Shown piece by piece: positions 29,101 to 35,979 of a stretch of 64,000 nucleotides of DNA (position 1 is its first letter; the number at the start of each line of letters is the position of its first letter). The stretch is from positions 1-64,000 of the forward strand of contig NZ_CABUOD010000014.1 in NCBI RefSeq assembly GCF_902493135.1. The letters are read 5' to 3'. Source of the DNA: an uncultured Parabacteroides sp. GTDB lineage: Bacteria; Bacteroidota; Bacteroidia; Bacteroidales; Tannerellaceae. Position numbers and translations under genes: made by a program. A model generated the notes under the pieces. That model was not told where the DNA came from. It saw only the letters and a list, made by a program, of their open reading frames with translations, and searched no databases.

Positions 29101-29365
29101 TGCCATCGTCGAATCCGGCCAGCAGCGTATCCGCCCGATCCTGATGACGACGCTCACGACGATCCTCGCCCTCCTGCCGATGACGTTCGGCTTCGGCGAA
29201 GGCGCTTCGCTCCGTTCGCCTATGGCGATCGCGGTGATCGGCGGGTTGGTGACTTCGACCGTCATGAGCTTGGTGGTGATCCCCTGTGTGTATGATGTGT
29301 TTGAAAGGATGAAAAGGGGGAAAAACCGTATTTCCGGGGGAGACTGTCCGAAAATTCGGTCATAG
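26156..29365 (+). CDS. RND efflux transporter permease (first copy)
   Basis: 1069 residues, normal for the HAE1-type RND pumps: a helix at the N-terminus, a large periplasmic porter loop (about 35-330), six membrane helices, a second porter loop and six more helices. In the fourth helix the proton-relay position reads VDNAIVV (D422-N423), so the first Asp is kept and the second is Asn, as often seen in this phylum. The cytosolic loop between the halves (about 515-545) is low-complexity (RLTRDRKETDGDSAGSPASP) and is encoded by a GC-rich inverted repeat. Substrates are unknown. It is coupled by overlap to the adaptor gene. Confidence 0.92.
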   Translation: MKRMIKFAVSKPVTICMLVLAILLLGKISYDQLAVDLLPDLNNPRLFIELKAGERPPEEIEKQFVKNMESMAIRQSDVTQVSSVIRAGSARITVEYTWKKDMDEAFLDLQKAMNPFAQNKDITELKITQHDPNQSPVVLIGLSHRSITDMAELRKVAESYIRNELIRLEGVADVTLSGDEVSTLTIRTDPYKLDAFKLTINDLSSKIEANNQSISGGRVSELGLQYIVKSSSLFATERDFENLIVGYKPVTAETGGTAAAGTSGAVVSSSADKAPIFLREVATVSFENARPENIVRINGERSIGLSVYKEMRFNTVKVVDGVIRRLAVIEQALPGYRFQVITNQGTFIKNAIGEVKSSAVLGIILAVVILFVFLRRLGTTLIVSLAIPISIVATFNLMFFNHLTLNIMTLGGLALGAGMLVDNAIVVIESIFRNQEKGMTVREAAITGTSEVAGAVMASTLTTIVVFLPIVYLHGASGELFKDQAWTVTFSLVSSLFVAIGVIPMLYDRITGRPNPFSRLTRDRKETDGDSAGSPASPRRARGQGIRIAAYSPLLRTLLRRRWGVIGCALLLLVIAGLLVPFIGTEFMPRAGSRAFSAVIKLPEGTPLERTASAVGNLEELMRAVSQDSLCTVYSHIGSGSGSENDIFEGENTAVMKVILSPSCPVPPEEVMARFVRTTEDTEGLEVTLKQEENSLSSLLGSEGAPIVVEVKGEELDEIGAVTAEVMERIAGIPGIYNLRSSVEDGAPEVTVSVDRTVAGIHNVSVSTVIEQLKQQLGGLESGKMEYRGEMRDILIKVPDITLHDLGGLVIRNGEKEFRLQEIATITRSQAPKEIFRRGQNRIGKVTADLGAGYSLDKVADGIRLAVKDIDLPADYSVTVTGEEEKRQESMNSLMFALVLSVILVYMVLASQFESLLHPFTILLTIPLAVVGAVLLFFLTGTTINMMGVIGIVMLVGIAVNNSIILVDRINQLKQSGMELTDAIVESGQQRIRPILMTTLTTILALLPMTFGFGEGASLRSPMAIAVIGGLVTSTVMSLVVIPCVYDVFERMKRGKNRISGGDCPKIRS
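27708..27780. repeat. GC-rich inverted repeat inside the first RND gene
   Basis: CGCGCTTGACGCG at 27708-27720 and CGCGTCGGGCGCG at 27768-27780 are inverted copies (11 of 13). The second lies inside a self-complementary hairpin (CCCCGCG, 27765-27783). The DNA encodes the loop between the two RND halves. The same 13-mer occurs at the same place in the second RND gene. Confidence 0.6.
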
Positions 29366-29382
29366 CTTACGTTATGTTATGA

Positions 29383-29468
29383 TTTTAGGCACGGATTTCA
29401 CGGATTACACGGAAAAGATAAAGAAAAATCCGTGAAATCCGCGTAATCCGTGAAATCCGTGCCTAAAA
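29383..29468. repeat. REP-like inverted repeat, copy 2 (CACGGATT family)
   Basis: The left arm 29383-29412 matches the reverse complement of the right arm 29430-29468 at all but one of its 30 positions, with an extra 9-nt motif in the right arm. It starts 17 nt after the first RND gene and closely resembles the repeat at 19272-19340. It could weaken read-through to the second RND gene. Confidence 0.8.
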
Positions 29469-29479
29469 GAAAGTATAAC

Positions 29480-29765
29480 ACGGGGTTCGGGAAGGTGGAT
29501 CGCCTGCCGTTGGAGGCGCCGAAGGGGTTCGGGAAGGTGAACGGCGGGCCGTTGGAGGCGCGAACCTTGGTTCCGAGGCCGAACCGCCCGCCGTTGGAGG
29601 TTCCGAAGCCCTTCGGAAGGGCAAACCGCCTGCCGTTGGAGGTTCCGAAGCCCTTCGGAAGGGTGAACCGCCCGCCGTTGGGGTTCCCGAAGCCCTTTGG
29701 AAGGGCAAACGGCCTGCCGTTGGGGTTCCCGAAGAGGTTCGGAGGGCAAACCGCCCGCCGTTCGG
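29480..29765. repeat. 42-bp tandem repeat (minisatellite) between the two RND genes
   Basis: The core GCCGTTGG recurs at 29506, 29548, 29590, 29632, 29674 and 29716 (steps of exactly 42) and again as GCCGTTCGG at 29757 (step 41). Units drift but keep the segment TTCCGAAGCCCTTCGGAAGG. Because 42 is a multiple of 3, both strands stay open as 14-residue peptide repeats (for example PLEVPKPFGRANRL on the plus strand), but neither has good gene signals. The stretch 29366-29799 has no other gene. Confidence 0.85.
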
Positions 29766-29799
29766 ATATTTGTCATGAATGATCATAAAGAAAAGCGAT

Positions 29800-32700
29800 A
29801 TGAATTTTTTACTACATAGAAGGATTGCCATCTGCATGCTGTTCATAGCCCTGACGGGGTTGGGCTACGTGTCGTACAAGCAGTTGCCGGTCGAGCTGTT
29901 GCCCAATGCGGAGCTTCCGATGCTGTTCGTGCAGGTCGCGTCGTCGCAGGATATGGACCCGTCGTATGTGGAGTCGGAGGTCGTGATCCCCCTCGAAGGA
30001 GCCATCGGCACGATCGGCGGGGTGGAGCAGATCGAATCCCGGATCGACAGCCGCCAGTCTTCCATCAAGATCGACTTCAAGCCGAATGTCAACTTCAAGA
30101 TCACCGCCCTGAAGTTGCAGGAGAAGATCAACGAGACCGCCTCCTCGCTTCCCGAAGGCTTTACGGTACAGGTGCGGAAGGTCGATGTCTCGATGCTCAG
30201 CGGCGGCTTCATGTCGCTTCAGGTGCGCGGGTCGGGCGGTACGGACCGCGTCCGTAACTTAGTGGAGAAAGAGATACGGCCCGATCTGGAAAACATCGAC
30301 GGCATCGCCTCCGTCAATGTCTATGGCGGACGTGAGAAGGCCATCGAGGTGCAGCTCGATCCCGATGCCTGCAAAGCCCTTAATCTGACTCCTTCCGGTA
30401 TCGGCAGCCTCCTGACGCAGAATACCGAGGAGAAGGCCTTCGTCGGCTATGCCAACGAGCCGGACGGGAAATACTTCGTCCATGTCAACTCGCCTTATAC
30501 CGAAGTCTCCGACCTCGAAAACATCGTCGTCGCTCCCGGTCCCGTCCTGCTGAAGGACATTGCGACGATTTTCTTCGATATGAAGGAAGAGACGAGCTAT
30601 AGCCGCGTGAACGGGAAAGAGGCCGTCTCCGTCTCCCTGCTTGCCGATTCGCAGGCGAACCTGATCGGGCTTTCCCACCGGACGGTCGAAGTGGTCGACC
30701 GCCTGAACGAACGGCTTGCCCCGCTCGACCTGACGATCGTGGTGGAGAACAACCAGGCCGAGACGATGGAAGACAATATCGACCAGATTATCCGTCTCGC
30801 TTTCGTCGGCGGCCTGCTTGCCGTCGTCATCCTCTGGCTCTTCCTGAAGAACCTCCGGTTGGTGTTCTTCATCGCCCTGTCCATCCCGATCTCCGTCTAT
30901 ACGGCGTTCAATTTCTTCTACGGGGCGGGGATTACGATCAACAGCCTTACGCTGGTCGGCATGGCGCTGGCGATCGGCATGTTGCTGGACAATAGCGTGG
31001 TGGTATTGGAGAACATCTACCGCCTCAATGCCGCCGGAAGCACGCCCGAACGTTCCGTGACGCAAGGGACGCGCGAAGTCTGGCGTTCCATCCTCGCCGC
31101 CACCTTGACGACGGTCACGGTCTTCCTGCCCTTCGTCTTTTCCGACAATTTCCTGATCAAGTTGATGGGCCACCATATCGGCGTCTCCATCATCTCGACC
31201 CTCCTGATCTCCCTGGCCGTCGCCCTTCTTTTCATCCCGATGGCCACCTATACGGTGTTGCGCCGCCCTTCCCTGTCCCCGCGTCCTGTGTCCCCGCGCT
31301 TGACGCGGAGCCGTAAAAAGACAGGTCGTCTCGAAGGATTCCGTAAATGGCTCGAACCGATGCGGTCCCGGCTCAAGGGCGGGGACACTGTCTTTTATGA
31401 GAAGGTGTCTGTCACGCAGCGGCCGGTACAGATCTATCTGGTGCTGTTGAAGACCTGTATGCGGAATCCCGGCGTGACGGTCTTCGGGGCCGTCATCCTG
31501 CTGTTCCTTTGCCTGATCCTCTCTGTCTCCCTGGATATCCAGGACCGGAAAGAGGTGGAGAGCGACCGGTTCGGCATCTATGTGACGATGCCGACCGGCA
31601 GCACGTTGGAGAATGCCGACGAGGTGGTCCGTGTCATAGAAGGACGCCTTGCCGGGTTCCCGGAGAAGCAAGACCTCATCAGCCGTGTCCGGGAAACGGA
31701 TGCCGAGCTGACGTTCGTCCTCAGGGAAGATTACCGGGAGATCGGGAGACGCAGCATCTCCGACATCAAGTCCGACGTGCAAACCCGTCTGCGGAATGTG
31801 AATGGCGCTGAAATATCCCTTTCCGAAGCCGGGAGCGGCGGCGGGCAAGGATCCGTCTTGGAAGGTGGAGGCGGCATGTCAGGCATGTCCGGCTTCATGC
31901 GCCTCTTGGGGATCGGCGACAACCGCGAACGCATCGTGATCAAAGGCTCCGATTTCGACCTTATGCAGCGGGTGGCGGAGGATTTCCGCTATTACCTCGA
32001 CGAACAGGAGTTCATCCGCACTACCCGTGTCTCCTACAACAGCCGCCAGCCGGAGATCCGCCTCGGTTTCGATCCGGTCCTGCTGACCTCCTACGATATC
32101 TCCCGCCAGAACATAGCCTCCGGCCTCACGTCGTTGAATCCGGAGATTTCGTCCGGCACTTCCTTCAAGGTGGGGGAAGACACCTACGATATCATCATCC
32201 GCAACCGTTCGAACGGCACGGAAGAAGAGCGGGAGGCGGAGAAGGAGCGGGAAAAGACGGTGGACGACCTGCGCGAAGTCCGCATACCGGGCGCTTCCGG
32301 CGGCTTGCACAGGTTGCAGGATATCGCTTCCGTCGACTATGGACGCGGACGTGCCCGCATCACCCGTGTGAACCAGGACAAGCAGATCGAGCTGTTCTAT
32401 TCTTTCTCGCGCGACGTCGAAGAGTCGAAAGACCTCCTCGAAGGCTACCGTTCGGATATCGACCGGTTGGTGTCGGGCTATAACTTGCCTTCGGGCGTGG
32501 CGGTCGAGGTGTTTCATGAAGAAGAGATGCTGGCCGACTTCAAGTTCCTGCTGTTGGCGGCCTTTATCCTGATCTTTATGATCCTGGCTTCGGTGTTCGA
32601 GTCCTTTGCGACGCCGTTCGTTCTGCTGTTCTCCATCCCGCTGGCTGCGATCGGTTCGCTGCTGGCCTTGTTGCTGACGGGCAACAGCTTGCTGAACAAT

Positions 32701-34629
32701 GCCAACGTGATGGTCGGCTTCCTGATCCTGCTGGGAGTGGTGGTCAACAATGGCATTATCCTGATCGACTATGCCAACATCCTGCGCCGGCGCGGGTATC
32801 GCCGCAACCGGGCGTTGATGACGGCCGGGTTGTCGCGTATCCGTCCGATCCTGATCACCTCCATCACGACCATTGTGGCCCTGTTCCCCATGGCGATGGG
32901 CAACTCGGAGTATGCCGGGGCGATTGGGGCGCCGTTTGCCATCACCGTGATCGGCGGTCTTTCCTTCTCGGCGTTGCTGACGCTGATCCTGATCCCTACC
33001 GTCTGCATGGGGCTGGAAAATACGTTGGCGTGGTATCGCGGTCTTTCTCCGAAGATATGGGGGTTGCACGGCGTGCTCTTTGTGGCGGGTGCGGGCTGTA
33101 TCTGCCTCTATGGCGGCAGCCTCCTGTGGCAGTCCGTCTACGGGGTGGTCTTGTCGGCCGGTATTCCGGGCGTGACCTATTTTATGCAGGCAAGCCTGCG
33201 CCGCGCCCGTTCGAAGGTGATCGACCCGGAGGCGGACATCCGGATTTCCGTCCGCAACTTGGTGAAGATATACGATTGGCCGGGACGCGTCAGCCGCCAG
33301 TGGCGGAGCGGCCGGCTGATCCGCCGGCGGTTGGGGATCGACGGCGAATGCCATTCGTTGAAAGACTTTATAAATGTGAGCTGGCAGTTTGCCCTTTTAG
33401 GGTTCGGGATCTGGTTCACCTGGTTCTTTGCCGACAGCCGGCTGTGGATCTTTATCCTTTCCTTCGCGGTCTATGCGGCTGCCCTTTACCTGTGGCGGAA
33501 GGTACGCGAATACCTCTACTGGCGGTTTGCGGGGAGCCGGGCGGTGAAGCATCTCAACCGCATCCTCTTCTGGAGCATCCCGCCGCTGATCCTCTTCGGC
33601 CTGTTCCGCAGGTTGGACAATCCGAACCTGGTGGGGACGGTCGGGCTGGTGTGGGCGTTCTGTATCGCTGTCTACGTAACTTCGGGCTATCTCTACGAGA
33701 AGGAGATCAATATCGAGCGTGTGAAGGGGCGTTTCGCCGGGCTACGCCGTTCGTGGTTCCGCATGGTCAAGGGGATTCCTTTGATCGGCAGGCGGAAGCG
33801 TCCGTTCAAGGCGCTCCGTGGCGTATCGTTCGAGATCCGTACCGGCATGTTCGGCTTGTTGGGGCCCAACGGGGCAGGCAAGTCGACGCTGATGCGTATC
33901 GTCTGCGGCATCCTGGAGCAGAGCTACGGCAGTATCTGGATCAACGGATTGGACACGCGTGTCTACCGGGAGGAGTTGCAGAGCCTGATCGGTTTCCTGC
34001 CCCAGGAGTTCGGGACGTACGAGAACATGTCGTCCTGGGAATTTCTCGACTACCAGGCGATCCTGAAGGGCCTCGTCGACAGTACTGTCCGCCGCGAACG
34101 CCTCGAATATGTCCTGAAAGCTGTCCATATGTACGACCGCAAGGACGAGAAGATCGGTTCTTTCTCCGGTGGTATGAAACAGCGTATCGGCATCGCCCTC
34201 ATCCTGCTGCACCTGCCGCGCATCTTGGTGGTGGACGAACCGACTGCCGGACTCGACCCGCGCGAGCGCATCCGCTTCCGTAACCTGTTGGTGGAGTTGA
34301 GCAAGGATCGCATCGTGATCTTCTCCACCCATATCATCGAAGACATATCCAGCTCGTGCAGCCAGGTGGCCGTGATCAATAAGGGCAGCCTCAAGTATTT
34401 CGGCGATCCGGTCGATATGGTCGGCATGGCGGCAGGAAAAGTCTGGCAGTTCGATATCGATAAGATAGAATTTGAACAGGCATTGGATAAGTCCCGCATC
34501 GTCAACCATATCCAGAGGGACGACCGGATCCGCGTCCGTTACCTCTCGTCCGCCTCTCCTTATCTGGGGGCGGTACAGGTGGAACCGAACCTGGAAGATG
34601 CTTATCTTTGCTTGTTGAAAGGACTTTAA
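29800..34629 (+). CDS. RND efflux permease fused to an ABC ATPase split by a membrane insert
   Basis: About 1609 residues; ATG 29800 has the better ribosome site (AAAGAAAAG). Residues 1-1070 are a complete RND pump, with D397-N398 at the proton-relay site (MLLDNSVVV). Two more membrane helices follow. Near 1147 comes ISVRNLVKIYD, the first strand of an ABC nucleotide-binding domain; about 170 residues with four hydrophobic helices are then inserted, and the domain resumes near 1333 with FKALRGVSFEIRTG. It then shows Walker A (LLGPNGAGKST, about 1353), signature (FSGGMKQR), Walker B (ILVVDEPTAGLD, about 1475) and H-loop (STHII). All ATPase motifs are intact. This joins proton-driven and ATP-driven export in one chain; function is unknown. 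A separate ABC-2 permease follows. Confidence 0.85.
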   Translation: MNFLLHRRIAICMLFIALTGLGYVSYKQLPVELLPNAELPMLFVQVASSQDMDPSYVESEVVIPLEGAIGTIGGVEQIESRIDSRQSSIKIDFKPNVNFKITALKLQEKINETASSLPEGFTVQVRKVDVSMLSGGFMSLQVRGSGGTDRVRNLVEKEIRPDLENIDGIASVNVYGGREKAIEVQLDPDACKALNLTPSGIGSLLTQNTEEKAFVGYANEPDGKYFVHVNSPYTEVSDLENIVVAPGPVLLKDIATIFFDMKEETSYSRVNGKEAVSVSLLADSQANLIGLSHRTVEVVDRLNERLAPLDLTIVVENNQAETMEDNIDQIIRLAFVGGLLAVVILWLFLKNLRLVFFIALSIPISVYTAFNFFYGAGITINSLTLVGMALAIGMLLDNSVVVLENIYRLNAAGSTPERSVTQGTREVWRSILAATLTTVTVFLPFVFSDNFLIKLMGHHIGVSIISTLLISLAVALLFIPMATYTVLRRPSLSPRPVSPRLTRSRKKTGRLEGFRKWLEPMRSRLKGGDTVFYEKVSVTQRPVQIYLVLLKTCMRNPGVTVFGAVILLFLCLILSVSLDIQDRKEVESDRFGIYVTMPTGSTLENADEVVRVIEGRLAGFPEKQDLISRVRETDAELTFVLREDYREIGRRSISDIKSDVQTRLRNVNGAEISLSEAGSGGGQGSVLEGGGGMSGMSGFMRLLGIGDNRERIVIKGSDFDLMQRVAEDFRYYLDEQEFIRTTRVSYNSRQPEIRLGFDPVLLTSYDISRQNIASGLTSLNPEISSGTSFKVGEDTYDIIIRNRSNGTEEEREAEKEREKTVDDLREVRIPGASGGLHRLQDIASVDYGRGRARITRVNQDKQIELFYSFSRDVEESKDLLEGYRSDIDRLVSGYNLPSGVAVEVFHEEEMLADFKFLLLAAFILIFMILASVFESFATPFVLLFSIPLAAIGSLLALLLTGNSLLNNANVMVGFLILLGVVVNNGIILIDYANILRRRGYRRNRALMTAGLSRIRPILITSITTIVALFPMAMGNSEYAGAIGAPFAITVIGGLSFSALLTLILIPTVCMGLENTLAWYRGLSPKIWGLHGVLFVAGAGCICLYGGSLLWQSVYGVVLSAGIPGVTYFMQASLRRARSKVIDPEADIRISVRNLVKIYDWPGRVSRQWRSGRLIRRRLGIDGECHSLKDFINVSWQFALLGFGIWFTWFFADSRLWIFILSFAVYAAALYLWRKVREYLYWRFAGSRAVKHLNRILFWSIPPLILFGLFRRLDNPNLVGTVGLVWAFCIAVYVTSGYLYEKEINIERVKGRFAGLRRSWFRMVKGIPLIGRRKRPFKALRGVSFEIRTGMFGLLGPNGAGKSTLMRIVCGILEQSYGSIWINGLDTRVYREELQSLIGFLPQEFGTYENMSSWEFLDYQAILKGLVDSTVRRERLEYVLKAVHMYDRKDEKIGSFSGGMKQRIGIALILLHLPRILVVDEPTAGLDPRERIRFRNLLVELSKDRIVIFSTHIIEDISSSCSQVAVINKGSLKYFGDPVDMVGMAAGKVWQFDIDKIEFEQALDKSRIVNHIQRDDRIRVRYLSSASPYLGAVQVEPNLEDAYLCLLKGL
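31289..31387. repeat. 99-bp segment with 15-bp inverted ends inside the second RND gene
   Basis: TGTCCCCGCGCTTGA (31289-31303) and TCAAGGGCGGGGACA (31373-31387) are inverted copies (14 of 15). The span is exactly 99 bp, so it keeps the reading frame, and it encodes the cytosolic loop between the RND halves. It shares CGCGCTTGACGCG with the first RND gene. Confidence 0.65.
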
Positions 34630-34631
34630 AA

Positions 34632-34694
34632 ATTTATGATTTATAATTTATGCGTCGGTGATCAATCATAAATTATAAATCTCAAATCATAAAT
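34632..34694. repeat. AT-rich nested inverted repeat between operon genes
   Basis: Perfect 14-bp arms (34639-34652 with 34667-34680) are nested in a second perfect pair of 9-bp arms (34632-34640 with 34686-34694). It fills the gap between the fused pump and the last permease gene and could partly terminate transcription. Confidence 0.7.
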
Positions 34695-34698
34695 CATT

Positions 34699-35412
34699 AT
34701 GACACTGAAACAATTCATATCCCTCTTGCCCCGCCTGGTTAAATATAACCTGAAGATCATCTTTGCCGGGAAATTCATCTGGTTCCTGCTGGCGGCGTTC
34801 CTGTTCTTTGGCTATTTCATGTTCCAGACCGCCTGGAGCCGGTCGGAGGTCAACGAAGGGGTGGTCTATAACCTCCTGATGTTCCCTTGTGTCCTGTTGG
34901 TGTTCTACCCTGCCGTTTTCGGCATCCAGAACGATGAGGACAGCCGGATACTGGAAATCCTGTTCGGCATCCCCGACTATAAATATAAGGTATGGGGCAT
35001 CCGCCTTATGATGATCTATGTGGCGGTCTTCGCGATCCTGGTCGTCTTCTCCTGGCTGGCTACGCTCTTGCTCTATCCCGTCAATCCTCTTGAGATGTCG
35101 GCGCAGCTGATGTTCCCGATCCTTTTCTTCGGGAACCTCGCCTTCATGTTTTCCACCATCACCCGCAGCGGCAACGGGACTGCCGTTCTGATGATCGTCA
35201 TCGGCATCGCCCTGCTGATCTTCAGCAACACGCCCCTTATCGAACGTTCCTTCTGGAATATCCTCCTCAATCCCTTCTCCATCCCCCGCAATTTCCTGCC
35301 GGTCATCTGGGAAGGTATCATCATCAAAAGCCGCATCTTCCTTCTCACCGCCGGCATTGTCTGGATGCTGATCGGCCTCCTGAACTTACAGAAGAGAGAG
35401 AAGTTTGTCTGA
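34699..35412 (+). CDS. ABC-2 type transporter permease
   Basis: 237 residues with six hydrophobic helices (near 25-45, 52-78, 98-122, 140-165, 170-190 and 212-230) and short loops, typical of a minimal ABC-2 permease. There is no ATPase in the gene itself; it is the natural partner for the ATPase domain of the RND-ABC fusion immediately upstream, or for the ATPase at 19404. An inverted repeat of about 60 bp separates it from the fusion gene. It is the last gene of the exporter operon. Substrate unknown. Confidence 0.8.
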   Translation: MTLKQFISLLPRLVKYNLKIIFAGKFIWFLLAAFLFFGYFMFQTAWSRSEVNEGVVYNLLMFPCVLLVFYPAVFGIQNDEDSRILEILFGIPDYKYKVWGIRLMMIYVAVFAILVVFSWLATLLLYPVNPLEMSAQLMFPILFFGNLAFMFSTITRSGNGTAVLMIVIGIALLIFSNTPLIERSFWNILLNPFSIPRNFLPVIWEGIIIKSRIFLLTAGIVWMLIGLLNLQKREKFV

Positions 35413-35574
35413 TCGTGCGGGTCATGCAAGGAAAATATAAACGTAACAGCTTGAAAAACAGTAAATCTTACCAGCCAAAAACTGTATAGGGCGGACATGC
35501 GGAATCTGCGGAAACTTATTCCGAAAATGCTGTTTTGTGAAAATACATTTAGAAAACTGTCGGCAGGTTTTTGT

Positions 35575-35595
35575 GAAAAAACGTAAGCGTTTTTC
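35575..35595 (+). terminator. Probable terminator of the exporter operon
   Basis: GAAAAAACG, loop TAAG, CGTTTTTC: an A/T-rich hairpin 160 nt past the last exporter gene. Confidence 0.45.
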
Positions 35596-35657
35596 CTGAA
35601 ATACTAATATATTTTGATAATCAAACCTTATTTGCAAATCAAAAATCTATCCTAAAA

Positions 35658-35691
35658 ATGACTAAAAAAAACGATCGTTTATTTTAGTCAT
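35658..35691. promoter_or_regulatory. Palindrome 1, candidate operator
   Basis: ATGACTAAAA (35658-35667) and TTTTAGTCAT (35682-35691) are perfect inverted arms around a central ACGATCGT palindrome. This 34-bp dyad could bind a dimeric regulator or a recombinase. Confidence 0.5.
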
Positions 35692-35810
35692 CAAAAGTCA
35701 ACATTATTTTTCAATCCTCCAAACTTTTTCAAAAATAAATACGCCTTAATTATCAATAGTTATCGTCGATTTTTGCCTAAAAACTCTCCAAACCCGCATC
35801 CAGACAAAAA

Positions 35811-35841
35811 ATGACTAAAAAAAACGATCGTTTTCGGTCGT
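35811..35841. promoter_or_regulatory. Palindrome 2, candidate operator
   Basis: The same ATGACTAAAA arm and ACGATCGT centre as palindrome 1, but the right arm is diverged (TTTTCGGTCGT). It is in the same orientation as palindrome 1, 153 bp downstream. Confidence 0.5.
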
Positions 35842-35979
35842 CAAAGTACATAAAATCACACCTGTTAACTTCTGTTAGATGATAAACGTGCGTATGGGGT
35901 AAGTTAATAAAGCGATTGGAGCAGAGAGAGTATAATATCATTCAATAAACTCATTATTAATGCTTTAATTAAAAAAGTT

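Larger units (their letters stand above)
35413..35979. other. Spacer with paired palindromes before the giant surface protein gene
   Basis: No gene is seen. The spacer contains the hairpin at 35575-35595 and two copies of a 27-bp direct repeat (35654-35680 and 35807-35833, 153 bp apart), each the left part of a palindrome. The start codon of the giant gene is about 140 bp after the second copy. Confidence 0.7.

Noticed and set aside
29480..29765. CRISPR array
   Set aside because: The repeats are contiguous 42-bp units with no unique spacers and no cas gene nearby; it is a minisatellite.
29405..29782. Protein-coding genes on either strand of the minisatellite
   Set aside because: The open frames follow from a repeat length divisible by three; no ribosome site or non-repetitive domain supports translation.
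19404..34629. Long minus-strand ORFs opposite the exporter genes
   Set aside because: They are Arg/His/Asp-rich mirror translations of GC-rich coding DNA, lie fully within well-supported genes and show no domain.
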